Shown: positions 41,957 through 52,724 of the stretch, piece by piece | How positions within the stretch are numbered: position 1 is the first letter of the stretch | Layout of the letters: the number at the start of each line of letters is the position of its first letter | Source of the DNA: Pectinophora gossypiella | Lineage: Eukaryota > Arthropoda > Insecta > Lepidoptera > Gelechiidae | Direction of reading: 5' to 3' | DNA: 64,000 nt | Assembly (NCBI RefSeq): GCF_024362695.1 | Contig: NC_065426.1 | Location: forward strand, 6,168,236 to 6,232,235 | Position numbers and translations under genes: made by a program | Notes under the pieces: model-generated | Seen by the model: the letters and a program-made list of their open reading frames with translations, nothing else | Databases searched by the model: none | Told to the model about the DNA's origin: nothing

Positions 41957-42330
41957 TTTTGACGTGACTCTACTTGGCCGGACAAATGGGGAGCACTGAA
42001 GACTCTTACCCGGTACAACGTTTAAGACAACAGGCCTGAGGGCGCCCAGTTGAGCGCGAACCTCGACTCAGGGCGTCGTCTTAGAGGAAAAATATTTTAA
42101 AGAATTAATCTAGTGGGTCGATAGCGCTAAGCGCTGAGTGAAGGAAATCGTCGACCACGCCGGCGGGGTCAGTATCGGGGTCCTGAAGTGTTTGGTGTCA
42201 GCGAGCTGATTGGCTGCCTCTATGGCTAGAGTAATCGGGTCGTCGGGATCGTATATTACGTCCTTCGGACGCCGATACTTTTCAGTACCGTCCCTAAGCG
42301 GAATGTATTCGGAAGTCGCAACTACCAGGG
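41957..42330 (+). repeat. Repeat D, long copy without its end
   Basis: TTTTTTTGACGTGACTCTAC then CTTGGCCGGACAAATGGGGA and on to CGATACTTTTCAGTACCGTC. It extends further 3' than most copies. In reverse it is open for 100 codons (42110-42412). Confidence 0.7.
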
Positions 42331-42660
42331 GATTTGGGTGGTGCGGAGCAGAATCGAAAAAAGGAAGAGGCATACTTTTGGTGGGAAAGCGTAACAAACG
42401 TTGTTTTTGCACTTATAATGTTTATAGAGCAAAAGTTTTCCAATGTAACATAAGAAACGATTGTAATTAGCTTTAATGGACGTAATTAGAAAGTCATTAT
42501 TATGATCCAAAACCATCAAAACACAAACAGAACCTATCAAATTACCCTCACAATTAATTAAGCGACTAAACATAAACATGGTGAATTGTTTTTATAACAC
42601 ACACTAAGGTGAATGTTACACGACGCGGTCGCGGGTGCGGTTAGCGGTCGCATTTTTTTT

Positions 42661-42828
42661 ATTCACAAGGCGATTTTTGCAACCATTCACCAGACGATTT
42701 TTGCAACTATTCACCAGGCAATTTTTGTAACCATTCATCAGGCGAGTTTTTCAACCATTCACGAGGCGAGTTTTGCAACCAATTGCCAGGATATTTTTGT
42801 CCCCATTCATCGCGCGGCAAGGTGGAGC
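42661..42828. repeat. 24-bp minisatellite, seven units
   Basis: Units begin at 42661, 42685, 42709, 42733, 42757, 42781 and 42805, each close to ATTCACCAGGCGATTTTTGC + AACC. Because 24 is a multiple of 3, the plus frame stays open and spells an 8-residue repeat like TIHQAIFA. An inverted two-unit version is at 43671-43725. Confidence 0.92.
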
Positions 42829-42844
42829 GACCGCGCGGTCGCTC
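42825..42844. repeat. 20-bp perfect GC-rich palindrome
   Basis: GAGCGACCGCGCGGTCGCTC equals its own reverse complement. It marks the boundary between minisatellite and D sequence; a looser relative lies at 43143-43190. Confidence 0.9.
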
Positions 42845-43554
42845 TTAATCGACCCTAGTGTGTCGATAGCGATAAGCGCTGAATAAGGGAAATCGTCGAT
42901 CAAGTCGGCGAGGTCTGTATCGGGGTTCCCAAGTGTTTGGTATCGTGAGCTGTTTGGCCGCCTCTATGGCTAGTAATCGCGTCGTCGGGATCGTATATCC
43001 ATGTCAATCCTTCGGGCGCCGATACATTTCAGTACCGTCCCTAAGCGGGGTTCCGTCCCTAAGCAGAGTGTCGTCCCTAAGCGGGATGTGTTTGAGTATG
43101 TCCTGCTGTTGATACGTCATAATCACGTTAAAACTAAAAAAAAAATGGTCGCGCAGGTGACTGCGTGGCGACCGCACGGTCACCACAGACTAATCAATTG
43201 TGAACATACAAGTCAATGCTATCTATCCGAACGCTTACCGAGAGCCCTCAGCGCTCTCCATTTGATTGCGGCAAAAAAAAACACATTAAAAAAAGGAAAA
43301 AAATTACGACCGCTTCATTACTACCGCGACCGCGCCGTATAATAACCGCCTAATTAGTAAACTAAAACAACGAATTTTACGCGTTGTGTGTTGCGCAGAT
43401 AACACAATACAATACAATATAACACTGTAGAGACAAAAACCGCATCATTAACCAAAACAGAAAAGTTAATTAACTGAAATTCAATAGTTTAAATCCTCTT
43501 ATGCAAAAACAGCTGATAGTTTATTTTAGTAGGTATTACTGTGTGAGGTTTGGT

Positions 43555-43800
43555 ATTTGATGCATCAAAACTCCGATACCGACAACACTGGCGTGGTCGA
43601 CGATTGTCATTCAGCGCTTATGGCTATCGATACACTAGTCGAAATGCGATCGGGTGTCGTTCCGCCTTCTCGCGCGATGAAAGGTTACAAAAATCGTCTG
43701 GTGAATGGTTACAAAACTCGCCTGGTCGGCCTAAGGCCTGCTGTCTTAAATTGTGTACCGAGTGATTGCCCTCAGCGCTTCCCATTTATCCGGGAAAGTA
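43555..43800 (-). repeat. Repeat D variant with inverted minisatellite units
   Basis: D sequence at 43575-43650 and 43726-43800 flanks two 24-bp units (43671-43725) where ordinary D copies have the ATTAATTCTTTCAAATAT segment. The replacement shows the minisatellite is internal to a D subfamily. Confidence 0.65.
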
Positions 43801-43879
43801 GAATTTAAAAAATCATATACTATAAGTTAAATGGAAAAAAGAAAATGTGTTTCGTTAATTTTAAAGCTGTCTTTATTTA

Positions 43880-44118
43880 ACACCATCATGAGCGCATTGG
43901 TGGACCGGTACGACTCGCCGCTGCTGAACCGCTGGGTGCGATTGCACGCTGTTACATAGCTGTCCGCGGCTTCGGTGATTCGGGCCGGTCTCTTGTGTTT
44001 TATTTTTATGTTGTTCGTCTTTCGAATCTGTTACTAATACTAGGTTAAGCCTTTTGTTACTAACTAAATATGGACTAGTTTCCGAAATAAATATTTTGAA
44101 TTTGAATTTGAATTTAAT
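43880..44118 (+). mobile_element. Non-LTR element 3' end
   Basis: GACCGGTACGACTCGCCGC leads to GTTACTAACTAAATATGGAC, GAAATAAATATTTTGAATTTG and (AATTTG)n. The ending is a polyadenylation-like signal plus short repeat tail. Confidence 0.5.
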
Positions 44119-44458
44119 AATCAGAATTTTATAATTTATCGATGACCTAGGAAACTACCCAATTGTCCATTGTGTTAGAAAGTACACAACTCCACGGACT
44201 TTACGACATGCCCGGAGAGACAAGCAGCTAAACGTGTTTTATGCTTTTATTCGCAATTCAACAACGAAGGAAATAAATAAGTATTACTTACGAGTTCAAA
44301 TACGTAATACCCATGTGATTCAATACATCGCTAGTACGCAATCTTTTTAACGCGAAGCGGCTACTTAATTTGCAAGGGTTATATAAGTCTTTTTTACAAA
44401 AGTACTATATGTGTATAGCGAAGCTTAGTGGTAGGGCTGGCAGAAGAGTACATTGACC

Positions 44459-44625
44459 AAATGGGGATATCTTTCGAAATGGTTCAGTACGATCTACTCT
44501 GAACCGGCGTGCGTCTATGAAACGATTGATGAATTTGGAGAAAGAAAGAGAAGAATATCATAAAACAAATTAAATTCCAGTCTCTGCTTACCCCAGTGGG
44601 AAATAGGCGTGAGTTTATGTATGTA
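44459..44625 (+). mobile_element. Non-LTR family F, 3' end
   Basis: TCAGTACGATCTACTCTGAA, AACGATTGATGAATTTGGAG, CTGCTTACCCCAGTGGGAAA, GGCGTGAGTTTATGTATG. Confidence 0.65.
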
Positions 44626-44824
44626 TAAGTCTGTTTTCGCGAAAGTGTTTATAACAAAGCCTAGTCTAGGACTCAGTAGGGTTCCGCCGGCGCACACTTG
44701 AGTGGCGTGGAGTGTCCTTCAGGGCCTTTGCACCTACAGGTACATAGACCCTTAGTAAACATCTTCCTTTTCGTGAGCCTTTTGTGGAGAGCTATACATA
44801 CATGTTATGTTATAATATTCGTCG

Positions 44825-45127
44825 TTGTACTAAATTGTACTAGTCACTGTGGTCCTGTGAAGTGCGGTGTGGGGTTTGCTTCTCAATCGAGGAGCGCCGA
44901 TGTAAACGCCGATACCGGACTTGGACTAGTGAGTTATTACTTTATCTTAAGTGCAGTTTTCACTAACAGTTATCTCGACCATAGACGGCGATACGGCTCA
45001 CCACCTATCACGTTGGTCTAACAGAAAGCTCGGTGAGGTGTGAGTAAATAGTTCATCTTGCGATGAATGTACTTCTGACTATCCCAATTGGTATATAGTT
45101 GTCAGTTTATGTTTTGTTATGTTAGAA
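44825..45127 (+). mobile_element. Repeat O followed by repeat I
   Basis: 44825-44940 is O (CACTGTGGTCCTGTGAAGTG, TTGCTTCTCAATCGAGGAGC). 44949-45127 is a near-complete I: GCAGTTTTCACTAACAG, GGCGATACGGCTCACCACCT, AACAGAAAGCTCGGTGAGGT, GTTTATGTTTTGTTATG. The same O-then-I order recurs at 48728-49030. Confidence 0.65.
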
Positions 45128-45237
45128 CGAGCGTGTAGTGAGCAAATCCGAAATTTCTCACGTCGGATGTATAATAGACTAAATTCAAACTGATGAACGT
45201 TCTATACCTACAAGGTTAGTATTAAGTTAAAATATTT

Positions 45238-45400
45238 ATGTCCCACTGCTGGGTACCTAGCTTCCTCTCAATCTCATCGGAAGGGAATAAAGAATTGAAA
45301 AAAAAATGCGATAAAAAATTCCACTTGATATTAAATCAGAATCATGAGCTGAATCACTCCTCTCAGTATTCGGTACGATGTCACTATTACCATGTATAGA
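45238..45400. repeat. B scrap and degenerate G arm
   Basis: 45238-45290 is a reversed B end (TGTCCCACTGCTGGGTACCT). 45297-45400 is one G arm with AAAAATTCCACTTGATATTA and GTATTCGGTACGATGTCACT. Confidence 0.5.
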
Positions 45401-45659
45401 CACATATAAATTTAAAAACAAAAGCTTCGAAACAATGCAATTGTCCCCAGTAAACCAGAACACAAAATCCTTATATAACCTAAAACTGTAACGCCACGCA
45501 ATCAACGTCTTTGGAAGATCGGCAATTACCCAAAAACTTATCCCTGCTAATCGTCAAGGGTTAACTTTCCCCAAGTTTTCACATTTACACAAATAATTAC
45601 ACCCCTCACCTCTAAGGGGTTTGAGGAGAAAACAACTTTGGCGAGTCCAGCTTTGATCA

Positions 45660-46202
45660 GCTGAGTTCAAACTCCCGCCAAGTAGTAAATGCCATATACG
45701 GCAAATCTACAACGATATATCTCAAAAACAATAGAAATTCATAGTATATTATTATACACACACATAACCTATATAAATTCACGCCCATAGTCACCAATTA
45801 GCGGCCACTTTTGTCCCCGATACTAACCCCGCTGGCGTGCAGTGCCAGCGGTGCTTATCGTCAACGGCCCACTAGATTCGATTAATTATTTTCAATACAG
45901 GGATGATTCAGCTCATTATTCTGAGTTAGTATCAAGTGGAATTTTCCATCGCAAAAGTATAACGACGGAAAATTTCATTTTATATGAACTCAGACTTATG
46001 GTCTGAATCATCCCCCTCAGTATTCGTTACGATTACGCTAACACTCTGCATATAATCATCTCCCACGAGACACCCTGAGCGCCGAAACGGGCACGGTCAG
46101 ACGTTTTGTCTTAAATTTTGTACCGGTGCTCCCCATTTGTCCGACCAGGAAAAGAAGATTAATGCCATATGCGGCAAATCTACAATAAATCACGTAAAAA
46201 AA
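45660..46202. repeat. Two D ends flanking a degenerate G element
   Basis: D pieces: 45660-45722 (minus, GTAAATGCCATATACGGCAA) and 46075-46202 (minus, ends TACAATAAATCACGTAAAAAAA). Between them 45900-46055 has both G arms (GGGATGATTCAGCTCATTAT; CAGTATTCGTTACGATTACG). Confidence 0.55.
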
Positions 46203-46654
46203 TGTTTAAATAGAAGCAAAAATTTTAACAATCTGGTTAGCAGAGAATCACACTGAAGTTTTCTTATAAAATAAGTAGCATTTCTCTTTGGGGTGGAATT
46301 GTACTCGTTAGAATTCTGCGACTATTTACCTTTTGGCCTTTCTTATTGAAAAACTTTCGACACATTACTTTAAGATGTAAACGCTCTTGGGTGCTTTGAT
46401 CTTACTCAAAATTGTTTCATTTTAGGAACTGTATTCAAGAGTGGATGTAAAAACTTACGGCTGATGATAAAAGACATTGTTGAATTTACGAACGTTCGTT
46501 CCATCTGCGGTCTGAAATGTCTGGCACTAAAAGAAAAAGTTTATGCCTTCCATGATCTTCGGCTTGACATTGAAAACTAATAAAGCTAGGTCCTGTGAAA
46601 CTGTTTTATTTTCTGTGTTTACACTCATAAATATTAAATTAAATAAGGAACGAA
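46203..46654. other. No feature recognised
   Basis: Unassigned A+T-rich DNA. Confidence 0.3.
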
Positions 46655-46785
46655 CGGCTTGTTTCTCAAGCAGTGAGTGCCGGTTCTAACTCCGGTATCG
46701 GACTTGCACCAATGAGAATTCTATAGTCTCTGCTTACCCCGGTGGGAAATAGGCGTGAGTTTATGTATGTATGTAAAGGAAACAA
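46655..46785 (+). mobile_element. Repeat O scrap joined to F tail
   Basis: GGCTTGTTTCTCAAGCAGTG and TATCGGACTTGCACCAATGAG (O), then AATTCTATAGTCTCTGCTTA, CCCCGGTGGGAAATAGGCGT and a TATG tail (F). The join is abrupt. Confidence 0.5.
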
Positions 46786-46860
46786 CTATTATGGAAACTA
46801 AATCTTGTGTCGGAATAAAACGAGATCTGTAAATAATATGATTTTGTTGGCTTCTGAAAC

Positions 46861-47080
46861 AGCCTCCGTGGTCTAGTGGTTAGAGCGTTAGGCTCACGAT
46901 CTGGAGGTTCCGTGCTTCGGAGGGCACGTTAAGCCGTTGGTCCCGGCTATTAGCCGTAAAAACACCTCCACCAACCCGCAGTGGAGCAGCGTGGTGGAGT
47001 ATGCTCCATACCCCCTCCGGTTGATTGAGGGGAGGCCTGTGCCCAGCAGTGGGACGTATATAGGCAGTTTATGTTATGTA
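46861..47080 (+). mobile_element. SINE family B, internally deleted
   Basis: Exact 13-bp duplication TGGCTTCTGAAAC (46848-46860 and 47081-47093). The head ends at GATCTGGAGGTTC and jumps directly to CGTGCTTCGGAGGGCACG, removing about 110 bp including box B. Otherwise it is very close to 35161-35489. Confidence 0.9.
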
Positions 47081-47195
47081 TGGCTTCTGAAACTAAATAT
47101 TAGTACCTGGAAAGAGAAAAAAATATTTATATTATAAGGCGTCACACAACAGTAATAGGTAGTACTATTATAATATTTTTTTAAAATAAATTATG

Positions 47196-47470
47196 TTTTT
47201 TTTTAAGTGACTTATTGTAGATTTGCCGCAGATGGCATTAACCACTTGGCCGGACAAATGGGGAGCGCTGAGGGCTCTCACCCGGTACAAAATTCAAGAC
47301 AACAGGCCTGAGGGTGCCCAGCTGGGCGCGAACCTCGGCTCAAGGCGTCGTCTGAGAGAAAGAATATTTGAAAGAATCAATCGACCCTAGTGGGTCGATA
47401 GCGATAAGCGCTGAATGAGGGAAATCGTCGACCACGTCGGGGTCGGTATCGGTGTTCTTATAAATGATAT
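47196..47470 (+). repeat. Repeat D, long copy
   Basis: TAAGTGACTTATTGTAGATT through GACAACAGGCCTGAGGGTGC, AGAATCAATCGACCCTAGTG to GGGGTCGGTATCGGTGTTC. The leading bases differ from TTTTGACG. Confidence 0.75.
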
Positions 47471-47589
47471 AATATGACACACTAAGATTGTATACATCTT
47501 TGCGATAATATTTGTCTATGTACACTCTAATTCTATTAAAATAATTTGGTATATATTATAATGTATATTTTTGAATTGAATTTGAATAT

Positions 47590-47867
47590 ACACACCATTA
47601 ACACATGTTTATGGAATACGATGTTCGTGCGTCACCTAACAGGGTCCACATAATACCAGCGTCGTGGTTCACGCCGCGACTTGTGCTGAGTGAGGCCCTT
47701 TTATCTCAGGACGTCCACCACCACCTTATGGTCATTTCGACAAACATCCGTCTTGCTTTTTTGTAATTGTTTTAGTGGAAATTTGATATGATGTTGTTGA
47801 CTTTTTTTTGTGTGTGGCGTCCTTTTATAATAAACTTTTTCTATTCTATTCTATTCTATTCTATTGT
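47590..47867 (+). mobile_element. Non-LTR element 3' end with (TATTC)n tail
   Basis: CAGCGTCGTGGTTCACGCCG, GAGTGAGGCCCTTTTATCTC, then TATAATAAACTTTT and five CTATT units (47841-47865). The polyadenylation-like signal sits just before the tail. Confidence 0.55.
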
Positions 47868-48149
47868 TCTGCGATGTTGATGTAAGTAAGTAGTTGTTAC
47901 ATGAGCCTAGTCGTGGGCTTTTGACGGCTCAGACGACCTCGCTAGCGGCTAGCCTTGTAATACTGATAAGTCACTAGCCATAAAGGTACAGGCGATCAGC
48001 CCGTTAACCATAGTATATTATAATAATAGTTCATTATGTCAGAAATTACACATTATTCTGTCGGTTTTTACAACACGCCGCCGCGCCGCGAAAATATGCA
48101 GTTAAATGTATTCTTTGTATTATATACCTACCAGTCCAGCACAGGAGAA

Positions 48150-48300
48150 TACAAACATACATACATACTTAACTCACGCTCTTTAAAATAAATTCAAATT
48201 GGCTTCGATTGCTTCTTCGACAATCATCAATCGTTTCATAGACGCACGCCAGTTCAGAGTAGATCGTTCTAAACCTTTTCTAGACATCTCTAATTAATCA
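48150..48300 (-). mobile_element. Non-LTR family F, 3' end
   Basis: CATACATACATACTTAACTC at the left, then ATTCAAATTGGCTTCGATTG, CATCAATCGTTTCATAGACG and TAGACATCTCTAATTAA. The stretch coding for CLLP-type residues is partly lost. Confidence 0.6.
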
Positions 48301-48484
48301 AGAGAAGTATAGATGAAAGAGTCTTTCTTATTTTTTCGTTACTGTTCTAGAATGATACCCATGAAAACAAACAAATAAACAATCCTGTCTATCACTTCCA
48401 ATAAAAATATATTGTGTCATCTCACAGAGACAAATAAGTTCGATCCTTATCAAAATATTGCCATCAGATCCGTGGCACAACAGA

Positions 48485-48600
48485 ATCAATTGAAACAAAT
48501 CAAATATACTTTTATTGTACAAAAACTGAACACACAACAAATACAACATATAACTATAGTACAAATGCGCGGCCTTATTTAATATCCTAATTTACGAAAC
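48485..48600 (-). mobile_element. Non-LTR 3' region related to 29344-30035
   Basis: CAAATCAAATATACTTTTAT, GTACAAATGCGCGGCCTTAT match the 3' untranslated end of the LINE at 29344. No coding part. Confidence 0.55.
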
Positions 48601-48727
48601 AAGAAATTAAGAAACAATAAGTAAAATAATTATGAAAGAATACAATTTGTCAAATAATCAGAAACATACGTAACTTCGTCACATCCAACTAGGCGCTAAA
48701 TAATAATGTTATGTGTAATATAATTAG

Positions 48728-49030
48728 CAGCCGGTTGAACCCCGATACCAAACTTGCATCAATGAGTTATTAATTTATCATTTTCATTATGTTTTTCTAT
48801 GTCATTTTATGAAGATCTTTACTGTAAGAGACTCGTTGTTAACTCAGTTGTAACCTTTAATAAATAAATAAAATAAATAAATTATTTTAAGCGCAGTTTT
48901 CACTAACATAGTTGGCTCGACCGTTATAGATGGCGATACGGCTCACCTATCGCGTTGCTCTAACAGAAAGCTCGGCGAGGTGTGGATACTTAGTTCATCT
49001 TGCGATGGATGTAGCTCTGACTACCCTCTT
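48728..49030 (+). mobile_element. Repeat O, LINE tail, then repeat I
   Basis: 48728-48780 is O (GCCGGTTGAACCCCGATACC). 48785-48885 is a 3' end with TTTAATAAATAAATAAAAT. 48893-49030 is I (GCGCAGTTTTCACTAACATA, AACAGAAAGCTCGGCGAGGT, ATGGATGTAGCTCTGACTAC). Confidence 0.55.
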
Positions 49031-49556
49031 TTTCAGTTGCTATCAACACACGAGAATATATTTTTAACCCTTGTACGTACTATAGAAGTTCCTTGTAATC
49101 AAATGAACATTGTAAAAACAACACGGAACCGATCCCGCGCTCCGTTGATCACCAGTGAGCCACGGCGAAATTAGTTGCCGCGAGTTCAGTTTACGTGCAG
49201 CACAGGCACGGATTTTAAAAGAAAGAAAGATAAGATGGAATTCAATTCAAATATTTACACTTTATTGCTCCGAAATAGTTCACAATAATAATAAAACACT
49301 TTATTGCAGACAACTTTACAGTACAGGAGAAACTTGTTCTAAGGTAGGCAAAGGCTGCCTTATCGCTAATAGCGCCAAAAAAGTAAAAATACACAAACAG
49401 ACGTCGAGATAGTCGAGATAACTATGTTAGTGAAAAATAGAGAGAAGAAAAAAAAAAGAGATACTTAGATATATTGTGGAAGGCCTTTGTCTAGTAGTGA
49501 ACTGCTTTGGACAAATACATGACTAGACGAAGAATTCCGGACACGAAAACAACCAA
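49031..49556. other. LINE-like 3' regions, no gene
   Basis: Around 49240-49385 are two reversed ends (TTTACACTTTATTGCTCCGA and AAACACTTTATTGCAGACAA) of the kind seen at LINE 3' termini. An 85-codon open frame overlaps them and is not called. Confidence 0.4.
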
Positions 49557-49880
49557 GGGCCTCTATGCTCTAGTGGTTGAGCGTTGGGCTCACGATCTGG
49601 AGGTCCCGGGTTCGAATCCTGGTGGGGACATATCACAAAAATCACTTTGTGATCCCTAGTTTGGTTAGGACATTACAGGCTAATTACCTGATTGTCCGGA
49701 AGTAAGATTATACATACTTCGGAAGGCATGTTAAGCCGCTGGTCCCGGTTACTACTTACTGACGTAAGTACGTAGTCGTTACATGAGCCACGTCAAGAGA
49801 TTTTGGCGGCTCAATAATAAACCTGACACCAGGGTAGATGAGGTCCGTAATCCACATCACAACCCATACGATAGAAGAAT
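49557..49880 (+). mobile_element. SINE family A, full length
   Basis: Head GGGCCTCTATGCTCTAGTGG, GGGTTCGAATCCTGGTGGGG; body CACTTTGTGATCCCTAGTTT; end CACAACCCATACGATAGAAG. No exact duplication seen at its edges, so it is older than 39051-39384. Confidence 0.85.
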
Positions 49881-50261
49881 AAAAGTCCCTTCCGAAATAC
49901 ACCTCTGGTAGAAACCGAGCTCAAAAGGAGCTAACAAACGGATAGTTGAAAGCTAAGTTAGAAAGTTTAACCAACTTCAAACCAAGATGGTTAAAAAGTG
50001 AGTTCCCATCTTATTATCAAAGTAAGTTTCATAACAGAGGAAATTAAAAGCTGATTTCATGGGAAAGTTGTTGATTAATTTATTTACCTGTGCATGCAAA
50101 CATTGATTTTAAAGTTGGGGTTTTTTTATGTTCTCTGTCCGATCTTAGCTAAGTTAGATATCAAGTTAGAATGAAATTAAAGTAGCGTTATCCGGTTTTG
50201 CATGACATAATGCATAACAAAAAAATTAGAGGGTAAGGTAGCGACTTAGTAATGAAGGAAT
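49881..50261. other. No feature recognised
   Basis: Unassigned DNA. Confidence 0.3.
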
Positions 50262-50625
50262 TTGGTTTAGTCCCGTGCTGAGATTCGAACCTGTGACGGT
50301 CAGAGTCAAAAAGCGTTTATTTATTTATTTATTTAAGTACACGTACGGCAATATATGAAACTTTTACAGACTGCATTAAAAATACAAAGACTTGGTGTAT
50401 ATGCTTGTCATTTACATGCAAACACAGCATTCACCGTAAATGAAAACAAAAAAACTATATTAATACTAAACTACTTATATAAATTATAAACTATAAATAT
50501 CCGGTTTTGCATGACATGTAATCGACCTGGGATAGACATTTAGGAGTCGCCGTCGCCGGACACGGCTTGGATGATGATGATGATATATTAAGCGTTATTC
50601 CAACTGGGCTATCACGGAATAGAAG
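50262..50625 (-). mobile_element. SINE C head split by an insertion
   Basis: The two halves of a C-type tRNA head lie at 50266-50317 (TTTAGTCCCGTGCTGAGATT, CGAACCTGTGACGGTCAGAG) and 50590-50622 (GTTATTCCAACTGGGCTATC). Between them 50318-50589 is a foreign piece with a (TTTA)n end, bounded by AAGCGTT on both sides. Confidence 0.6.
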
Positions 50626-50844
50626 AAACAAGTTGGAAAGGCCCTAACGCGCATTTTGTATAAAAGAACCGCTGTCGCCGGTTCAACCCCGCTCTCTTTT
50701 ACTACTACTGCTGCAAACAGATAACTACAAACTGCAAAGAGCTCTACTGCTTCTCAAATTCGATAGCCACTTTACCGGCAGTATACATTTTATATGATAG
50801 GCTGCAATTGTATCATTACTTTTCGTAAGATACTACATACAAAA

Positions 50845-50965
50845 GTATACATACATACATACATAAACTCACGCCTATTTGCCACCGGGGTAAGCAGAGA
50901 CTAGAATTCCATTTACTTTGATCCTGACACACTTCTCTTGCTTCCTCAACATTCATCAATCGCAA
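50845..50965 (-). mobile_element. Non-LTR family F, 3' end
   Basis: CATACATACATACATAAACT, CACGCCTATTTGCCACCGGG, then TTGATCCTGACACACTTCTC and CTTCCTCAACATTCATCAAT. The minus strand still codes MNVEEAREVCQDQSKW. Confidence 0.65.
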
Positions 50966-51496
50966 AACAAAACAAAAGTATATTATCGATAAATAGCCGA
51001 TCATACCAAAGTTTCTTGCTTTCCTGTGATTACGAGGGATCTCCTTGCGAGATAGTTTTTTTTTTTTTTTTGGCATGGTTATAATGTACAAGACGACCTT
51101 TTAATATACTATCGCAGAGCTCCATGAGTCGTAAAGTTTGCGAACGAGTGGAGTGCAAAGTCGAAGTATTTGCTCATACTTGTGATGCGCGCGTTTCGCA
51201 CTCACTTGGCCCTTCCAACCTCTATCTTCTATCCCGTGTGAACTACCGAGGCTTAAGCATGTCACAAAAAGAATTTCAGTTATTTTCTATAGTTTGCTTC
51301 TTTTAAAAGAGGATTTATAAATATATCTAGTGCTGTTGCAATAATTCAAAAAGTGATGAAGTTTCATCAAGTTTAGTGCAGTGATGTAGCTTGGCATGGT
51401 TTGGCCGCGTTGCGCATCGCTGCGACATCGGCTATGCGTCACGGCGCTACGCGTTACTTTCACGTGCATTACTTCAGTAGAATCACATACCTACTG
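50966..51496. other. No feature recognised
   Basis: A T14 run near 51057; otherwise unassigned, with short open frames only. Confidence 0.3.
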
Positions 51497-51857
51497 GGTG
51501 TTTATAACACCGTACGAAATAGTGAGGTGGATGATTCAGAACATGATTCTGAGTTAATAACAAAAAGTATTTTCTGTCGCAAATTCATATTTTTTATATT
51601 TTTCTTATTTATTTTCAGTTACTTATTTTTACCAGGGAAAATTCAATTTTATATTAACTCTTCATGTACTGAATCGTCCACTTCACCAAATTGTCCGAAA
51701 GTAAGATGATCCGTGCTTCGAAAGGCACATTAAGCCGTTGGTCCCGGTTACTACTTACTGATGTAAGTTAGTAGTCGTTACATAAGCCATGTCAGGGGCT
51801 TTGGCGGCTCAATGGGGTTGGTAATCCACCTCAGAACCCACACGATAGAAGAAGTTA
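51497..51857. mobile_element. MITE G with a SINE A fragment after it
   Basis: G arms: GGGTGTTTATAACACCGTAC, GATGATTCAGAACATGATTC on the left; TTCAATTTTATATTAACTCT, GTACTGAATCGTCCACTTCA on the right. From 51691 the A body (TTGTCCGAAAGTAAGATGAT to CCACACGATAGAAGAAG) follows and replaces the G terminus. Confidence 0.6.
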
Positions 51858-52446
51858 CGTAATTCAGAATAAGAAAATTTATATAATATAAATAATATCG
51901 TAGACAGTGTTCTATAGTCTGATACAGGTACAACTGAAACTCTTTACTTAAATTAAATTAATTTATTAAAAATGATCAAAACTAGCAAATACAAAATGCA
52001 AAACAAGTTTTTCACACATGGACGAAAGATACAATACAGTCTGGCGGGCTAATTGCTAAAAAAAATTTATCACAATTTGGTGCAGGACGGTGCAACATCT
52101 TGTAGACCAACCACCCACCATCCGACGACGTGGACCAACCGGAGTTTTGCTCGAAAATTTTTGCCAAAACAAGATCCTGCGACATAAAATATTCGAGCCT
52201 CACTTGTATAAGTTTAGACGCACTCGGTACGCGCTCGGCATAAATCAGTCGGTCTGTTGCCCCAAGTTGGCCCGTAGCTCTTTCGAATACTTTCTGGATA
52301 CCATTCTTTGATGTTAAAATGGAAAAGTTACAAGGTGCAAGTGATAAATTGAGCGATACGTATTTGTAGTTCTTGAGTATATACCTATCTCTCTCGTTTT
52401 GCGACTTTTCTACAAAGTCAAATACATTTACAAGGACGTATATTGT
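51858..52446. other. No gene recognised
   Basis: A 73-codon plus frame (52090-52311) has no recognisable domain. CAATTTGGTGCAGGACGGTG near 52073 hints at a LINE 3' region like that at 29510. Confidence 0.35.
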
Positions 52447-52668
52447 CCAAATTGGAGATGTCCTTAGAAAAGTTTCAGTACGATCTACTCTGAACCAGCA
52501 TGCGTGTAGGGGTATCGTCAGGGGTATCGTGGGTCCGAAATGTATGAAACAATTGACGAATGTGGAGGAAGCAAGAGAAGTATGTCAGGATCGAAGCAAA
52601 TGGATTTCCATAGTCTCTGCTTACCACGGTGGGAAATAGGCGTGAGTTATGTATGTATGTATGTATGT
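52447..52668 (+). mobile_element. Non-LTR family F, 3' end with insertion
   Basis: The frame reads IGDVLRKVSVRSTLNQHAC, has an extra segment (GGGGTATCGT repeated), resumes MKQLTNVEEAREVCQDRSKW, then SIVSAYHGGK and a stop; it ends in five TATG units. Confidence 0.7.
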
Positions 52669-52724
52669 ATTTAATTATTTTTATATTTCAAACTCACTTC
52701 ACCACCACCACCAGTCACCTCCAC

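Larger units (their letters stand above)
42612..43348. mobile_element. Inverted-end element holding a minisatellite-bearing D variant
   Basis: Ends: ATGTTACACGACGCGGTCGC on the left; TTATTATACGGCGCGGTCGC on the right when reversed, each followed by a GCGGTCG word and a T-run. Inside are the 24-bp minisatellite, D sequence (42842-43110) and three near-18-bp CCGTCCCTAAGCGG units (43036-43088). Confidence 0.55.

Noticed and set aside
42661..42828. CRISPR-like array of regularly spaced units
   Set aside because: Units are contiguous 24-bp tandem copies with no unique spacers, inside an insect repeat.
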